Source of the DNA: Diadophis punctatus similis
Taxonomy: Eukaryota; Chordata; Lepidosauria; Squamata; Dipsadidae
DNA length: 64,000 bases
Direction: 5' to 3'
NCBI GenBank assembly: GCA_023053685.1
Contig: JALIGW010000016.1
Coordinates: forward strand, 14,856,973 to 14,920,972
Shown: piece by piece, positions 10,738-21,564 of the stretch
Layout: each line of letters opens with the position of its first letter
How positions within the stretch are numbered: position 1 is the first letter of the stretch
Program-made: the position numbers and the translations under genes
The notes under the pieces: model-generated
Told to the model about the DNA's origin: nothing
Database searches by the model: none
The model's input: the letters and a program-made list of their open reading frames with translations, nothing else

Positions 10738-11368
10738 CAGGGGTGGGTTCCTAATTTTTTTACTACCACTCTGTGGGCGTGGCTTATTTTGTGGGTGTGG
10801 CTTGCCAGCCATGTGACTGGGTGGGCGTGGGCCTCGGGAGCTTGGCAGCGGCTGGAGAAGCGCGGGGGCATTGCCCACCTGCAACGCAGCCCCCCGCAGT
10901 GGGAGCAGGAAGACCGCGGCAGCAGTTCTTCTAGGAGGCTCCGTCAGGCCTGAATGCTTCTCCCCATTCGATGATCCTAGGCTCCTGCTGCCCATTCCCC
11001 CTCCCCTCAGCAGCTCGAGAAGCCTCGAACGTGCAAAAATGCCTGGGATCATCACCGCGCGTTCGTGGCTTCTCGGACTGCTGAAGGGAGGAGAACTGAG
11101 ATAGGTCCTGCCGCCCGTTCTTTCAGCGTCTCACACGCTCCCTCAGCCATCCTCCCCTGCTTGGACTCACTGTGGGGTAGGAAGGCAGCGCATGCGCAGT
11201 GCCGGAAGCTCAGCTTCTGAGCATGCGCAGAAGAAAAAATGTTTTAAGAAAAAAATTTTTAATGGCGGCGCCCAGGCACCAGCAACCGACCGCACCCGTA
11301 CTGTGACGTCACCAGCGGGCCGCTACCGGTGCTATAGAGTGGACTGCACCGCTAGGAACCCACCACTG
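10738..11368. mobile_element. Longest H1 hAT MITE (631 bp)
   Basis: The perfect duplication catccagc (10730-10737 and 11369-11376) brackets ends CAGGGGTGGGTTCC and GGAACCCACCACTG. The interior is GC-rich and contains GCGCATGCGCA at 11188-11198, an NRF1-like palindrome. The GC content opens long chance frames on both strands, such as the 167-residue minus-strand frame at 10552-11055. No transposase is evident. Confidence 0.9.
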
Positions 11369-11401
11369 CATCCAGCCACATTGCAAAGTGTTTAGGAATA
11401 C

Positions 11402-11910
11402 AGATAGTCCTCGACTTACAACAGTTCATTTAATGATCATTCCAAGTTACAATGGCACTGAAAAAAGCGACTTATGACCAATGTTCCCTGTAATAGCAGA
11501 AAATGGCGCGCGGCGTTCTCTTTTCATCTGCGCGGCCGCGCAGGCATGCAGCCTCTCCCATTAGAAAATGCTGGGTGAAAGTTAGAAACTTCCGCGCGGC
11601 GTTCTCTCATCACGTGTGCCATAGGTTCGCCATCACTGCCCTACACCATTTCTGACAAATGGCAGTCCAATCTTGTCTTAAAAGCCTCCAGTGATGAAGC
11701 TCCCACAACTTCCGAAGGCAACTTCTGATCCATTGGTTGATTGTTCTCACTGTCTGAAAGTCCCTCTTTATTTCTAGGTTGAATCTCTCCTTGTTCAGTT
11801 TCCATCCATTATTCCTTGTCTGGCCTTCAGGTGCTTTGGAAAATAGCTTGACCCTCTCCTCTCTGTGGCAGCCCCTCCACAGCCCTTCCACACAAATGCT
11901 GAAGACTTGT
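11402..11910. mobile_element. M1 fragment, H3 fragment and CR1 tail in series
   Basis: M1 words at about 11402-11488 ('agatagtcctcgacttacaa') are followed by an H3 right end ('gtgccataggttcgccatca', about 11490-11636). A minus-strand CR1 tail follows to about 11910 ('acaccatttctgacaaatgg', 'cagtttccatccattattcc', 'gaaaatagcttgaccc'). All are truncated. The 126-residue minus-strand frame here is CR1 3' sequence. Confidence 0.7.
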
Positions 11911-12039
11911 GGACTCAGATACAAGTCTAAAGTTGCATACTTCCTTCCATGCAAACATACATCCATGACATGGGTAATGACGTGATTCACAAATTACAGT
12001 TGCTAAGAACCATCATTTTGGGAAGTTTTGGGATCACAG

Positions 12040-12296
12040 CAGCAGTGAAATCTACTTACCTTCCCTACTGGTTTGGAAGTGCTCGCGTGCGCACACACTT
12101 TTTAATCCGTGCTATACTCACGCGCATGCTTTTTCACCCTCTGCGCATGCACAGAGGGTTTTAAAAAAGGAAAATGGCGCCATCCGGGTGGGTTGGCGGA
12201 TCCTTGCGCTGCCGTCACTACCGGTTCTCCAAACCACCGTCAGCCGCCGCTACCGGTACGTCTGTACCGGGCCGGACCAGTATCATTTCACCCCTG
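12040..12296. mobile_element. hAT-type MITE, family H1
   Basis: The perfect 8-bp duplication gatcacag (12032-12039 and 12297-12304) brackets CAGCAGTGAAATC ... CATTTCACCCCTG. The internal CTCTGCGCATGCACAGAGG word is shared with the copy at 5850. Confidence 0.9.
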
Positions 12297-12304
12297 GATC
12301 ACAG

Positions 12305-12780
12305 ATTATATTAATAGAATATATGTATCTCACTGTTGAACTGTGGAGCCCTTTGTGCTCTCTGAGCTTGGTTGTTTTCTTGCAGACATTTCATTACCCA
12401 ACTAGCTGACATCATCAATATGGGTGAGTGTTGTGGTTTGAAGGAAGAAAACCGTACACTCACTAACACTGATGCTGTTACTAGGCAGGTAATGAAGTAT
12501 CTGCAAGCAAATAACCAAGCTCAGAGTAAAACAAGAACTCCACATTTTTGTTGTAAAATAACTTCATTAGCATGGTTCTATGAACCAAACAAGTAACTGG
12601 TCCAAAATTCTGCAGGATAAACCTGACATGAATTAATTAATTAATTAGCGTTTGTTACACCACACTCTAACTAAAGCCTTTCCCCTAAATTGGGAACTTC
12701 ATACAAACTGGACAACAACTCTTACTGTACAGACCAACCTATTGATGAACAGTGTTCATAAGATGTAAGCAGCTGAGCTG
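12305..12780. other. No gene seen
   Basis: Unclassified AT-rich sequence with a short AATT run near 12630-12647. No conserved frame. Confidence 0.35.
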
Positions 12781-13060
12781 GAGTTCAGAGAGAACGAAAG
12801 TATTAAGTCATTAATCATATATTTATTGCAACGAGACAACAAAACAGGAAAACCTTCTCTCTCTTGGTCCCTTGGAGTATTCGGTTATTAAGGGAGTAGG
12901 CATGAATTCGTTTTTGTTTCTTTACTGAGATTGCTGTAGTGTCTCATATATTGGTGACATTAAATCCCTGCGTTATTCCAATCATCGCAACAGCAGAAAG
13001 CACAAGAACTTCAATTTCATCGAGAAGTGCCACCATAGCAGGGCATCTCTTAATAAGGTC
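12781..13060 (-). pseudogene. Possible decayed PIF/Harbinger transposase N-terminus
   Basis: The minus strand reads in one frame as VALLDEIEVLVLSAVAM ... KKQKRIHAYSLNNR ... YFRSL*TPAQLL, with at least four in-frame stops. PIF/Harbinger transposases commonly have a basic RR-WVHP-N-R segment followed by a YFRM-PAQF-type segment. The order fits, but identity is weak and no terminal repeats or 3-bp duplication were found. It could be unrelated unique DNA. Confidence 0.25.
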
Positions 13061-13413
13061 AACATTCACTCTTCACCCTGGAGAGAATGTAACATTCATC
13101 TTCTGCAGAAGATTGCTCAGGAGACATCTTCCTGAGTTGTATTGTGTCGGCCTGCAAGGAGGGAGTTGTACTTTTAATATTCCACCTGCAAAATCACAAA
13201 ATCAAACAAAAGTTGTCTGGCCAAACTGAACACGTCAAGAAAAAAATCGTCGTCTTCTTCTTTCCTTCTCTCTCTCCCCGTCCCCCTCCCCTTCCTCCTC
13301 CTCCTCCTCCTCCCCAGAGTGTCTACTAGTGTCTACACACTAAAGATGTGTTGTCACATGCAGAAGACATCCATTGAAATAAATGGGGATTAAGTCTGTC
13401 ATGACCTCTTTAC
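13061..13413. other. No gene identified
   Basis: A plus-strand 96-residue frame spans 12939-13229 but shows no motif. A pyrimidine-rich run (about 13255-13315) follows. Confidence 0.3.
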
Positions 13414-13421
13414 ATCCCATC

Positions 13422-13717
13422 CAGTGGCGGGTTGCCCTCTTACTGGTGGCCCAAGGGGGGGGGGCGCGCTCGCTATGCGCACATGCCCCCTCGCGGAAGC
13501 AAAATTGCACCGAAATCTCGTAAAGGGACGCACGTGAGAGAGATTTCGGCACAATTTTGCTTCCGCGCATGCGCAGAAGCAAAATTGACCCAAAATCACC
13601 GGGAAAAAATGGTGACGCGCGCGATGGACCAGCAGAGAGGGCTCCGGAGCGATTGCGCAATCCGCCGCTCCCTACCGGAGCTGCGTATTTGGCAGCTCCG
13701 GCAGGAACCCACCTCTG
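13422..13717. mobile_element. hAT-type MITE, family H1
   Basis: The perfect duplication atcccatc (13414-13421 and 13718-13725) brackets CAGTGGCGGGTTGCC ... GGAACCCACCTCTG. Internal inverted words around 'tttcggcacaattttgcttc' allow folding. A full NRF1 consensus, CGCGCATGCGCA, lies at 13564-13575. Confidence 0.9.
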
Positions 13718-14007
13718 ATCCCATCTCTACAGAGCCACACTGAACCCACATTAAGAGAATTTTCCATGTCTGAAGGGACTTTCTGCACCTCACTTTACGT
13801 TCATGTGAAATAGGGAAGGACTTGTCTGATATGTTTTCTCAAGTCATTTTCTTGGCCTGGGATCAAATCTTTCCTATTTGGCTGTTGCCTTGGTAGCAGT
13901 TTTTCTTCCTCACCTTCAAGGCCATTCCTTCCTCCCTCTACACTGCCTTACATGGTTATGGCTACCCTCAAGACATCACGTGACTACCACTCCTCAAGAG
14001 ATCAAAG

Positions 14008-14237
14008 CAGGGGTGAAATTCAGCAGGTTCTGACAGGTTCTGGAGAACCGGTAGCGGAAATTTTGAGTAGTTTGGAGAACCAGCAAACACCACCTCTGGC
14101 TGGCCCCAGAATGGGGTGGGAATGGAGATTTTGCAATATCCTTCCCCCAGGAGTGGGGAGAGAATGGGGATTTTGCAGTATCCTTCCCCTGCCACGTCCA
14201 CAGAACCGGTAGAGAAATTTTTTGAATTTCACCCCTG
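14008..14237. mobile_element. hAT-type MITE, family H1
   Basis: The perfect duplication gatcaaag (14000-14007 and 14238-14245) brackets CAGGGGTGAAATTC ... GAATTTCACCCCTG. It shares the 'ggagaaccggtagcgg' subfamily interior with the copies at 2819 and 32501. Confidence 0.95.
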
Positions 14238-14259
14238 GATCAAAGGTGTTAGGTCAAGA

Positions 14260-14458
14260 AGTTGACATTCTGACCTCACCCGATTCCTAAGAGGTCAGTA
14301 AGGGGTGTGCATAAGTGTACCAGCGTGCCTACCGTCCCTGTCCTAATGTTCCCTCTTATCAGTACCCATCTTATGTATATAAACAATGTTATATCTATGT
14401 ACTGTATATTACCAACATGTACTTAACAAAAACAAATAAACAAATAAAATAAAATAAA
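14260..14458 (+). mobile_element. Unclassified LINE-like 3' end
   Basis: A non-coding stretch with 'gcataagtgtaccagcgtgc' and 'cttatgtatataaacaatg' ends in AAATA/AAATAA repeats (about 14428-14458), as in many LINE 3' ends. No coding frame remains, so the clade is undetermined. Confidence 0.4.
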
Positions 14459-14889
14459 CCTCCAGGATGAGATCACTCCCTACCTTCTTATCTTTAAGAA
14501 AATGGAGGAAACAGTTCTCCTCAGAGCTTTTAGAAAGAATGATTTTAAAATGTGGATAGCAGCTGAGATAGTTAAGCTATATTTGTCATGTTTTAATGTT
14601 TGAATACTGTATGTTGTCAGGAATCCGACACCTAGGCAGCACACTAGTAACAGTAATACATAACAAAGAGACAGGATAACCCAATTAACCATTGATTTGC
14701 TTATACTTCTTACCACTAGTACACAGTCACACTAGTCAGATCAAAATTCACTATTTAATGAGAATTCTGCCATATCCTCCAGAAACTCATTGTATCTTGT
14801 AAACCCTGCATTAAAGATTACAGGCAAGCTTCCATGTGAAATTGGCAGTATACAAATATTGCAACTATACACTTGGATGATTGTGCATC
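14459..14889. other. No gene seen
   Basis: AT-rich unclassified sequence. The two small minus-strand frames (78 and 61 residues) are unremarkable. Confidence 0.35.
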
Positions 14890-14945
14890 TCATGCTGGCT
14901 GGGGAATTCTGGGAGTTGAAGTCCACCTATCTTAACGTTGCTAAG
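14890..14945. mobile_element. H5-type fragment
   Basis: The words 'catgctggctggggaattct' and 'gggagttgaagtccacctat' are the core of the short H5 hairpins. The outer ends are missing. Confidence 0.6.
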
Positions 14946-15104
14946 AGTAACAAATACTGCTCTACATTATTCCCTAATTTATTTAATCTCGATCTCCAAC
15001 TTTTTTCCCCTGGAGCTGTGAATTTGTAAAACTTTGGATCTCACTTTTGATTGTGTTAAGGTGTTTGCCTAACATGCCTAAATAATGATTATGTGCCATC
15101 AAAG

Positions 15105-15425
15105 GGATGTGATGGCTCAGTGGTTAAAGATTCTAAGCTTGTCAGCTGGAAAGGGTTTGAGACCCAAGTGCCATGTGATGAGTGAGCTCCCGTCCTCACC
15201 CTGGCTCCTGCCCACCTAGCAGTGTGAAAACATGCAAATGCATGTAGATAAATAGGTACCACTTTGGTGGGAAAGTAACAAGTGTTCTGTGCACCTCGGC
15301 ATATAAATCATGCTGGCCACATGGCCATGGAATTGTCCTTGGATAACACTGTCTCTCTCGGCTAAGAAATGGAGATAAGCATTGCCCCCTAGAGTCGAGC
15401 TCGACTGGAGAGAAGCCTTATTTTT
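15105..15425 (+). mobile_element. SINE family S1 (Sauria-SINE type)
   Basis: The tRNA-like head has an A-box-like 'gatggctcagtggttaaaga' and a B-box-like 'gtttgagaccc'. The body includes 'cctagcagtgtgaaaacatg' and 'catgctggccacatggccat'. The tail 'ccctagagtcgagctcgact' resembles the BovB LINE 3' end, whose machinery is thought to mobilise Sauria SINEs. Confidence 0.8.
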
Positions 15426-15469
15426 ACTTTAACCTATGTGCCATCAAGATGGGGATACTTAGTATTTAA

Positions 15470-15975
15470 ATAGGTCGTCCTTCTACAGGGCACTCACACC
15501 CAGTTTGGTGGCAGCAGTGCCTCAGATAGAAAGTCCATTCAGAGAGTGGTGAGGATAGTGGAGAAGATTATAGGAAGCTTGCTTCCCATTATTCAGGATA
15601 CCACTTACAGTATGTGCTTAGAGCACGAACCATTGTTAGAGACCCCACACACCCACTTAAAGGTCTGTTTCTGTTGCTCACCTCTGGGAAGAGGTTTTGA
15701 AGTATTTCTAGCAGGACTACCTGATTCTGTAACAGTTTTGTTCCCTATGCCATCTGTCTGGTAAACTCGCAAGATTCGGTTTTTTCGCCATGAAAACTAG
15801 ACTCTGTTGTTTCTCTGTGTCATATAATATGTGTGTGTGTATATATAATTTTGTATTTATTTATTTGTCATGGTTATGTAGTATATATTGGAGGTGGTGA
15901 CCCTTTGAGAGCTGTATGCAACAAAATTTCATTTTAATGTATGCCGATTAGTGTACATTTAAAGTGACAATAAAG
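15470..15975 (+). mobile_element. L2-type LINE 3' end, plus strand
   Basis: The 5'-truncated copy has decayed C-terminal RT-ORF sequence ('cagagagtggtgaggatagt', 'gaagcttgcttcccattatt') and a 3' UTR ending 'aaagtgacaataaagtta'. It then runs into a TTCTA array. The same 3' UTR is present inverted at 36695-37360. Confidence 0.85.
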
Positions 15976-16179
15976 TTATTCTATTCTATTCTATTCTATT
16001 CTATTCTATTCTATTCTATTCTATTCTATTCTATTCTGTTCTGTTCTGTTCTGTTCCAAGTTGTTCTGTTCTGTTCTGTTCTGTTCTGTTCTGTTCTGTT
16101 ATTCTATTCTATTCTATTCTATTCTATTCTATTCTATTCTATTCTATTCTATTCTATTCTATTCTATTCTATTCTATTC
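15976..16179. repeat. (TTCTA)n array with TTCTG core
   Basis: The array begins directly at the LINE 3' terminus. Two TTCTA blocks flank a TTCTG block (about 16030-16100) split by 'ttccaagttg'. A point mutation (A to G) spread through the core by slippage. It yields artefact Phe/Tyr/Ser/Ile-rich frames. Confidence 0.95.
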
Positions 16180-16183
16180 TTCC

Positions 16184-16290
16184 AGTGATGCAACCATAGC
16201 TCTTGTAACTGAATCCATGCGACTTGGTGCTGGTCATCTCTTATTCTTTCCTTCCATTTTTCCCAGCATTATACCTAGATTTCTCCAAAT
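16184..16290 (-). mobile_element. BovB-like LINE fragment
   Basis: The words 'ttgtaactgaatccatgcga', 'ttggtgctggtcatctctta' and 'ccatttttcccagcattata' resemble the 3' part of reptile BovB-type (RTE clade) elements in antisense. The fragment is short and old. Confidence 0.5.
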
Positions 16291-16608
16291 ATCTTAAATC
16301 TTTGCACAAAATGTCTAAAATATAATTTGAATCTAGCCTTTTATGGCTGACTGAGGATGAGGGCAGTTTTGTGTTAAAACTCAAAATCTCTCCTGCCCCA
16401 TTCGGTGACACATTACAAGTGTAATGTGTCATTGATTCAAACGTGTTATCCAATCCCCACCTATGTTTCTCTAAATCTGAACCCAACCCAGTGGTGTAAT
16501 GAATTTTTTTCTTAAGGTAAACCGTACCTATTATGCTAATATTATAGTACAGCATATCCCCTTAAATTGTATTTTAAAGACTATCAAGTATCTTCATTCT
16601 GACTGAGA
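16291..16608. other. No gene seen
   Basis: AT-rich unclassified sequence with a 104-residue minus-strand frame of no recognisable type. Confidence 0.35.
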
Positions 16609-16616
16609 CTATATAG

Positions 16617-16990
16617 CAGTGATGGCGAACCTTTTTTGGTTCGCGTGCCAAAAAGGGGGGGGGGATGCGTGGGATCACGTGTGTGCGTGCCCACACCCAT
16701 AATTCCATGCACCCCTGCGCATGCGCGTATGACCCCCCCATTCCCAGCATGCAATGGCACGCCCATTTTTTGCTCTCTCCAGGCTTCTAGGAGCATGGGG
16801 AGGGTGAAAATGGCCTTCCCCACCCCCTCTGGAGGCTGGAAACAGCCTGTTTCCTGACTCCCAGTGGGTCCAGAAGGCCCGAAAATCAGCTGGCCGGTGC
16901 GCACATGCGCGCCGGACCTGAGCTCGCGTGCCCACTGATATGGCTCCGTGTGCCACTTGTGGCACCCATGCCATAGGTTCGCCATCACGG
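16617..16990. mobile_element. hAT element, family H3
   Basis: The perfect 8-bp duplication ctatatag (16609-16616 and 16991-16998) brackets CAGTGATGGCGAACCT ... AGGTTCGCCATCACGG. It contains TGCGCATGCGCG at 16717-16728, a perfect NRF1 consensus. There is no transposase. Confidence 0.95.
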
Positions 16991-17013
16991 CTATATAGGA
17001 TGGAAAATGTTTT

Positions 17014-17714
17014 TTTAAAAAAATATTTTTTATTAAGTAGTTTTAAAAATACATAAAACATAAAGAACAAAACATGTATAAACATAACTACATATATACA
17101 ATTGTATATATAAAAATGCAAATTTTTAAAAAGTACACACAATACAAACCTAACAAACGCACACAGAAAAAACAAAACTTAACATCACACATAAAAAGGT
17201 ATAATTATTTTACATTAAGCAGTTTAGCGTATCATTTATATTTCTAAATATCTTTCTATATATATGTTTTTATATCTCTACATATATCTCTTTTGTTTTA
17301 CAACAATCATTTGAAAAAACAACAACGAAGAAAGAAGCAACAGAAAAGAACATAAATAGTATAATCCATCTTCGCTATATAAAACCTACTATTTTGTTGT
17401 ATTTTTACAGTTCAACCAGTTGTAAAAAGTTTTCCAAATTTTATCAAAATCTGTTACTTCTTTATCTTTTATTCGCATGGTTAGTCTGCTCATTTCGGCA
17501 CATTCAAATATTTTATTTATGACCATTAAGTTGGTTGGAACTACTTCTTTTCTCCACATTTGAGCATAGGTAATCCTTGCTGCTGTTAGAATATGTATCA
17601 TTAAATATTGGTTATTTTTATCTATTTTATCATCCATAATGCCTAAGAGGAATGTTTCTGGTTTTAAATCTATTTTCTGTGATATCATTTCTGTCAACCA
17701 TTTCCGAATTCTTT
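17014..17714 (-). mobile_element. 5'-truncated L1 LINE with 16-bp target duplication
   Basis: A perfect 16-bp duplication, ggatggaaaatgtttt, lies at 16998-17013 and 17715-17730. Between them, read on the minus strand, are the end of an L1 ORF2 and an A-rich 3' UTR. Long duplications and an A-rich 3' end are the signature of L1 target-primed integration. The left duplication overlaps the last base of the H3 duplication. Confidence 0.85.
17389..17697 (-). pseudogene. L1 ORF2 C-terminal fragment
   Basis: The 102-residue open frame has typical C-terminal L1 ORF2 words: LTAARITYAQMWRKEVVPT and FDKIWKTFYNWL. The reverse-transcriptase and endonuclease domains are absent by 5' truncation, so it cannot move by itself. 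No stop interrupts the remaining frame, which suggests a comparatively recent insertion. Confidence 0.8.
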
Positions 17715-17854
17715 GGATGGAAAATGTTTTAACCCTCCTCTCGTTTTCTGAAAACTGACTCCCTCATTGCCTCATACTTCTGAACAAAATTTTGATTGTA
17801 AGGCTGTCCTTGCAGAGACTGCTAACCGATGCACAAAACTGAAAGTATATTGTA

Positions 17855-18240
17855 CAGGTAGTCCTTGAATTACAACAGTTCACTTAGTGACCGCTCAAAG
17901 TTACAACGGCACTGCAAAAAGTGACTTAGGACCGTTTTTCACACTTAGGACCATTGCAGCATTCCCATGGTTACCCGATTTACATTCGAATGCTTGACAA
18001 CTGATTCACATTTATGACCATTGCAGTGTCCCGGGGTCACCTGATCCCCTTTTGCGACCTTCCGACAAGCAAAGTCAATGGGGAAACCAGGATTCATTTA
18101 ACAACTGTGTTACTCACTTAACAAGCGTGATTCGCAAATGCGGCAAGAAAAGTTGTAAAATAGGGCAAAATTCACTTAACAAATTTCTCACTTGACAATA
18201 TAAATTTTGGGCTCAACTGCGTTGAGGATTACGGTACCTG
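17855..18240. mobile_element. MITE family M1, full length
   Basis: It runs CAGGTAGTCCTTGAATTAC ... GTTGAGGATTACGGTACCTG, with TA before the left end. Internal words 'gtgaccgctcaaagttacaa' and 'cacttaacaaatttctcact' match the other copies in order. Confidence 0.9.
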
Positions 18241-18434
18241 CTATGGAGTGGCCATTTCCCCCCACAAATTGAAATTTTGTGCGATTTTTGTTTTAAAAAA
18301 AGAACATTCCATCGATTTCCAATTCAGGCCCGACTGCTGTCAGAATGCAACAGAATGGAACTATCCCACACAAGAAAGATAACAAGAGGCTCAGAGAAAC
18401 CGCGAGCTTTGCAGAAGATGCATTATATTTAGAG

Positions 18435-18795
18435 GGAAATATGCACTCAGTGGCTAAGACGCTGAGCTTGTCGATCAGAAAGGCCGGCAGTTTGGCGGTT
18501 CGAATCCCTAGCGCCGCGTAACGGAGCGAGCTCCCGTTACTTGTCCCAGCTTCTGCCAACCTAGCAGTTCGAAAGCACGTAAAAAATGCAAGTAGAAAAA
18601 TAGGGACCACCTTTGGTGGGAAGGTAACAGCGTTCCGTGCGCCTTTGGCGTTTAGTCATGCCGGCCACATGACCACGGAGGCGTCTTCGGACAGCGATGG
18701 CTCTTCGGCTTTGAAACGGAGATAAGCACCGCCCCCTAGAGTTGGGAACGACTAGCACATATGTGGGAGGTGAATCTTTACCTTTACCTTACCCC
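18435..18795 (+). mobile_element. SINE family S1 (Sauria-SINE type), well preserved
   Basis: The head has 'actcagtggctaagacgctg' and the B box 'ggttcgaatcc'. The body contains 'cctagcagttcgaaagcacg' and 'tcatgccggccacatgacca'. The BovB-like tail reads 'gagttgggaacgactagcac', then 'ctttacctttacctta'. This is the best-preserved S1 copy here. Confidence 0.88.
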
Positions 18796-18929
18796 TCCTT
18801 TGAAGATAATCCAATGGGACTGAGTGTCGCCTTTTTCAAACAGCCTCTTCATGCCCACCTCTTTTCCATGCAATTCCTTCTAGGACAGGGCCCTCACTGG
18901 TTGATGGCAATGGGACCAGAAACTTCCTA

Positions 18930-19312
18930 CATAGGTAATCCTCAACTTACAACAAGTTCATTTAGTGACCATTCAAAATTACATCATCACTGAAAAAAGT
19001 GACTTCCGACCGATTTCCACACTGACGACCCTTGCAGCAACCCCTAGTCACATGATCAACATTCTGACTCATATTTATGACGGTCGCAGTGTCCAAGGGG
19101 GGTCATACGATCACCTTTTGCAAACCTTCTGACAAACGAAGCCAATGGGAGAATCAAGTTTTACTTAACCACTGCGTTACTAATTTACCAACCGTGATTC
19201 ACTTAACAACGGTGGCAAGAAAGGTCACAAAATGGGTCAAAACTCACTGAACAAATGTTTCACTTAGCAACAGAAGTGTTGGCCTCAATCAAAGTCGTAA
19301 GTTGACTACTGG
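18930..19312. mobile_element. MITE family M1, full length
   Basis: It starts CATAGGTAATCCTCAACTTAC and ends GTAAGTTGACTACTGG, with TA on both sides (18928-18929 and 19313-19314). Confidence 0.88.
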
Positions 19313-19360
19313 TATAAAGCAAAAGGTCCACTCATCAGGTTAGTTTTAATGCAGCTAGTT

Positions 19361-19914
19361 CAGGGGTCGGCAATCTTAAACACTCAGAGAGCCATTTGGA
19401 CCCGTTTCCCACTGAAAAGAAAACACCGGGAGCCACAAAACTCTTCCCGTGCCTGACTATTTCCTGAGCGGCCACAAAACTAGCATACATAGTTGAATTA
19501 AAGATTCTGTTTTCTTCTGAAACTTTTCTTTTATTGGATTTATCCATGGTTGGCCTACCGGGGGTCGAAAAGCTTAATAAATTGCGTGTCGGTGGGTGTC
19601 GTACATTGGCAGTTGTGACGCATATTTTGAGCGACAGGGAGCCACAGCAGAGGTCACTTTAGCTGACTGTGATCCGCAGGTCAGCGGTTCAAATCTCACC
19701 GGCTCAAGGTTGACTCAGCCCTCCATCCTTCCAGGTAGGTAAAATGAGGACCCAGATTGTTGGGGGCAATATAAAAATACATTGCTTACTGGTGTAAACC
19801 GCTTAGAGAGTGCTTGCACTGTGAGGCGGTATATAAATCTCACAAAAATAAATAAATAAATAAATAAATGAAAGAGCCACATGGAGCTCTAGACCCGCGG
19901 GTTGCTGACCCCTG
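19361..19914. mobile_element. hAT element, family H4, carrying a SINE
   Basis: Ends are CAGGGGTCGGCAATCTT and GGTTGCTGACCCCTG. The flanks agctagtt and ggctagtt match at 7 of 8 positions. The interior has 'agagccatttggacccgttt' near the left and 'agagccacatggagctctag' near the right. An S2 SINE interrupts it at about 19650-19868. Confidence 0.85.
19650..19868 (+). mobile_element. SINE family S2 inside H4
   Basis: 5'-truncated S2: B box 'cggttcaaatctcaccgg', then 'gctcaaggttgactcagcc', 'aatgaggacccagattgttg', and the L2-like tail 'gtgaggcggtatataaatct', ending in AAATA repeats. Confidence 0.85.
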
Positions 19915-20178
19915 GGCTAGTTCAGTGTGTTGTCTGAACTAGATCTCCTGCAAAACACACACACACACACACACAGCAGATCTTCAGGTGTACAGTATTT
20001 TATTCTGAACTGTTAAAAGTCAGAGGAAAAGAACACACGAACACACAATGGATGAGAGAGGCAGACTGGGCTTCCCCCACTCCCCACTTTTCACCATTCA
20101 TTTAATATCTCACTTTCCTATTCCAGCAGGACCATCAGGGCTGCTAATAGAAACAAAGCGCTGCCATTACAACCTTAA

Positions 20179-21564
20179 TCATAATAAACAGAGACAACCC
20201 CCCCCCCCCCAATTACAAGCATCTGGCAACCCACAAGGTGTAAATCCCGGTCTGTATCGTTCACTCCCAGGTTGGGCTGCCCCCACACGACAAACGAGGC
20301 GAACGCGGCACGAGGATTCTCGTTTTGGAGGTGGAGAGACCAGGCAGCCGTTTTGTTTTGTTGACCCGGGTTGAGCGTGTCGTCGGAACCCAACCAGCGT
20401 GAGCGCGTCCCTCGGGCTCGTTCCGCAGCGTCTTTGAACGAAAACCAAACCTTCCTCGGGAGAAAGAAAGGGGGGAAAAAGGAGGAGGCGGCGGCGGGAA
20501 AAGGATGCCGCGCCGCGGGTGGAACCACAGGAAAGCCAGCTCAGGCAGCCAGCCAGCCGCCAGGACCGGCCATCCAGCCAAGGCGCCCGTCCTCGCTGGG
20601 GTAGGCGGCTCAGGCGGCCCTCGCTCGGCAGAGGGCGTCCCGCCTGCGGCTTAGAGCGGAGCCGGGAGGCGTCTCCCGCGTTTCGCAGCTGGGCTGGGGA
20701 GGAGCCGCGGTCGCAGCCGCTCGTTTCTGCCACGTCCCTCCCAGGCGAAGGTGAGCCTGGCGGGCAGCGGCCGGGAGCGCCAGCACGTGCGCGCCGGTGA
20801 GTTCCTGCGGGGCGGGCGAGGCGGGCAGTGCCGGGTTTGAGGGGGAGTCTCGCTGGGGTGGGCGCGCCTGGTTGGGACCCCTCCCGGCTCGGAGTTGCGC
20901 CTGCAACGGCCGGGGCTGGAGAGGAGGCAGGCAGCTCGGCGGGCTGAGAAGTTTGGGCTGGGCAAGGCGCGCCTAAAGCCGGGCGCTTTGCGCGCGGGAG
21001 CCGCGGCCGGGAGCTCTCCTCCGAGCCTCGGCTCCCCACGCCACGTTTCCTCAGAAGCAGGAAAGCAGAGGCGCCCCTTTGGAGGAGAGGGCGAGCGGGG
21101 CGGAGGGAAGGCGGCGGCGGACGAGGCCTCTGGGGCGCTGCAAGCGGGCGGAGAAGGCGCCTGAGCGGAACTTTCCGGAGCGGTCTGCGCTTGCAGGAGG
21201 AGGAGGAGGCGGACGCGCCTTCCCAAAAAAGGGCGGCCAGGGCGAATGCCCAGAAAGGGCAGAGGGCCCCGCGTCTCTCCTGGAAGAGAGTCGAGGACGG
21301 GACGGGGCGAGGCTCCGGCGGCTCGCAGGAGTTTGGGCCGCTTGAAACTTCCCGAGCTCGCAGCTGGCGTTGCCTGACTGCCGCCCGTTTCCCTTTTCGC
21401 GCTCCCGGGGCTTTCTCCTCTACTCGCCGCCTCCTCAAAAAGTTGGGATTCCAGCGTTCCGGGAATCCCCCCACTCTCGAATTGGGGGTGGGTGGGAGAA
21501 GATGCAGGTCACGCTTTCCGGGACCGTGTGAGTGTGTGTGTGAATCCGTGTTCGGCGTTCCCAT
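20179..21564 (-). other. Long minus-strand open frame in the CpG island, doubtful
   Basis: A 461-residue frame rich in Arg, Pro, Ala, Ser and Gly runs across the island. An AATAAA lies on the minus strand at 20004-19999, which would suit a 3' end. However, stop codons are rare by chance at this GC content, overlapping plus-strand frames are equally Arg/Ala-rich, and no domain is recognisable. I regard it as probably non-coding. Confidence 0.15.

Noticed and set aside
10552..11055. 167-residue minus-strand protein
   Set aside because: Most of it lies inside an H1 MITE bounded by an 8-bp duplication and is GC-driven.
20179..21564. 461-residue minus-strand protein
   Set aside because: Arg/Pro/Ala-rich composition, overlapping plus-strand frames of the same quality, no domain, and very high GC content explain it by chance. 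Kept only as a doubtful feature.
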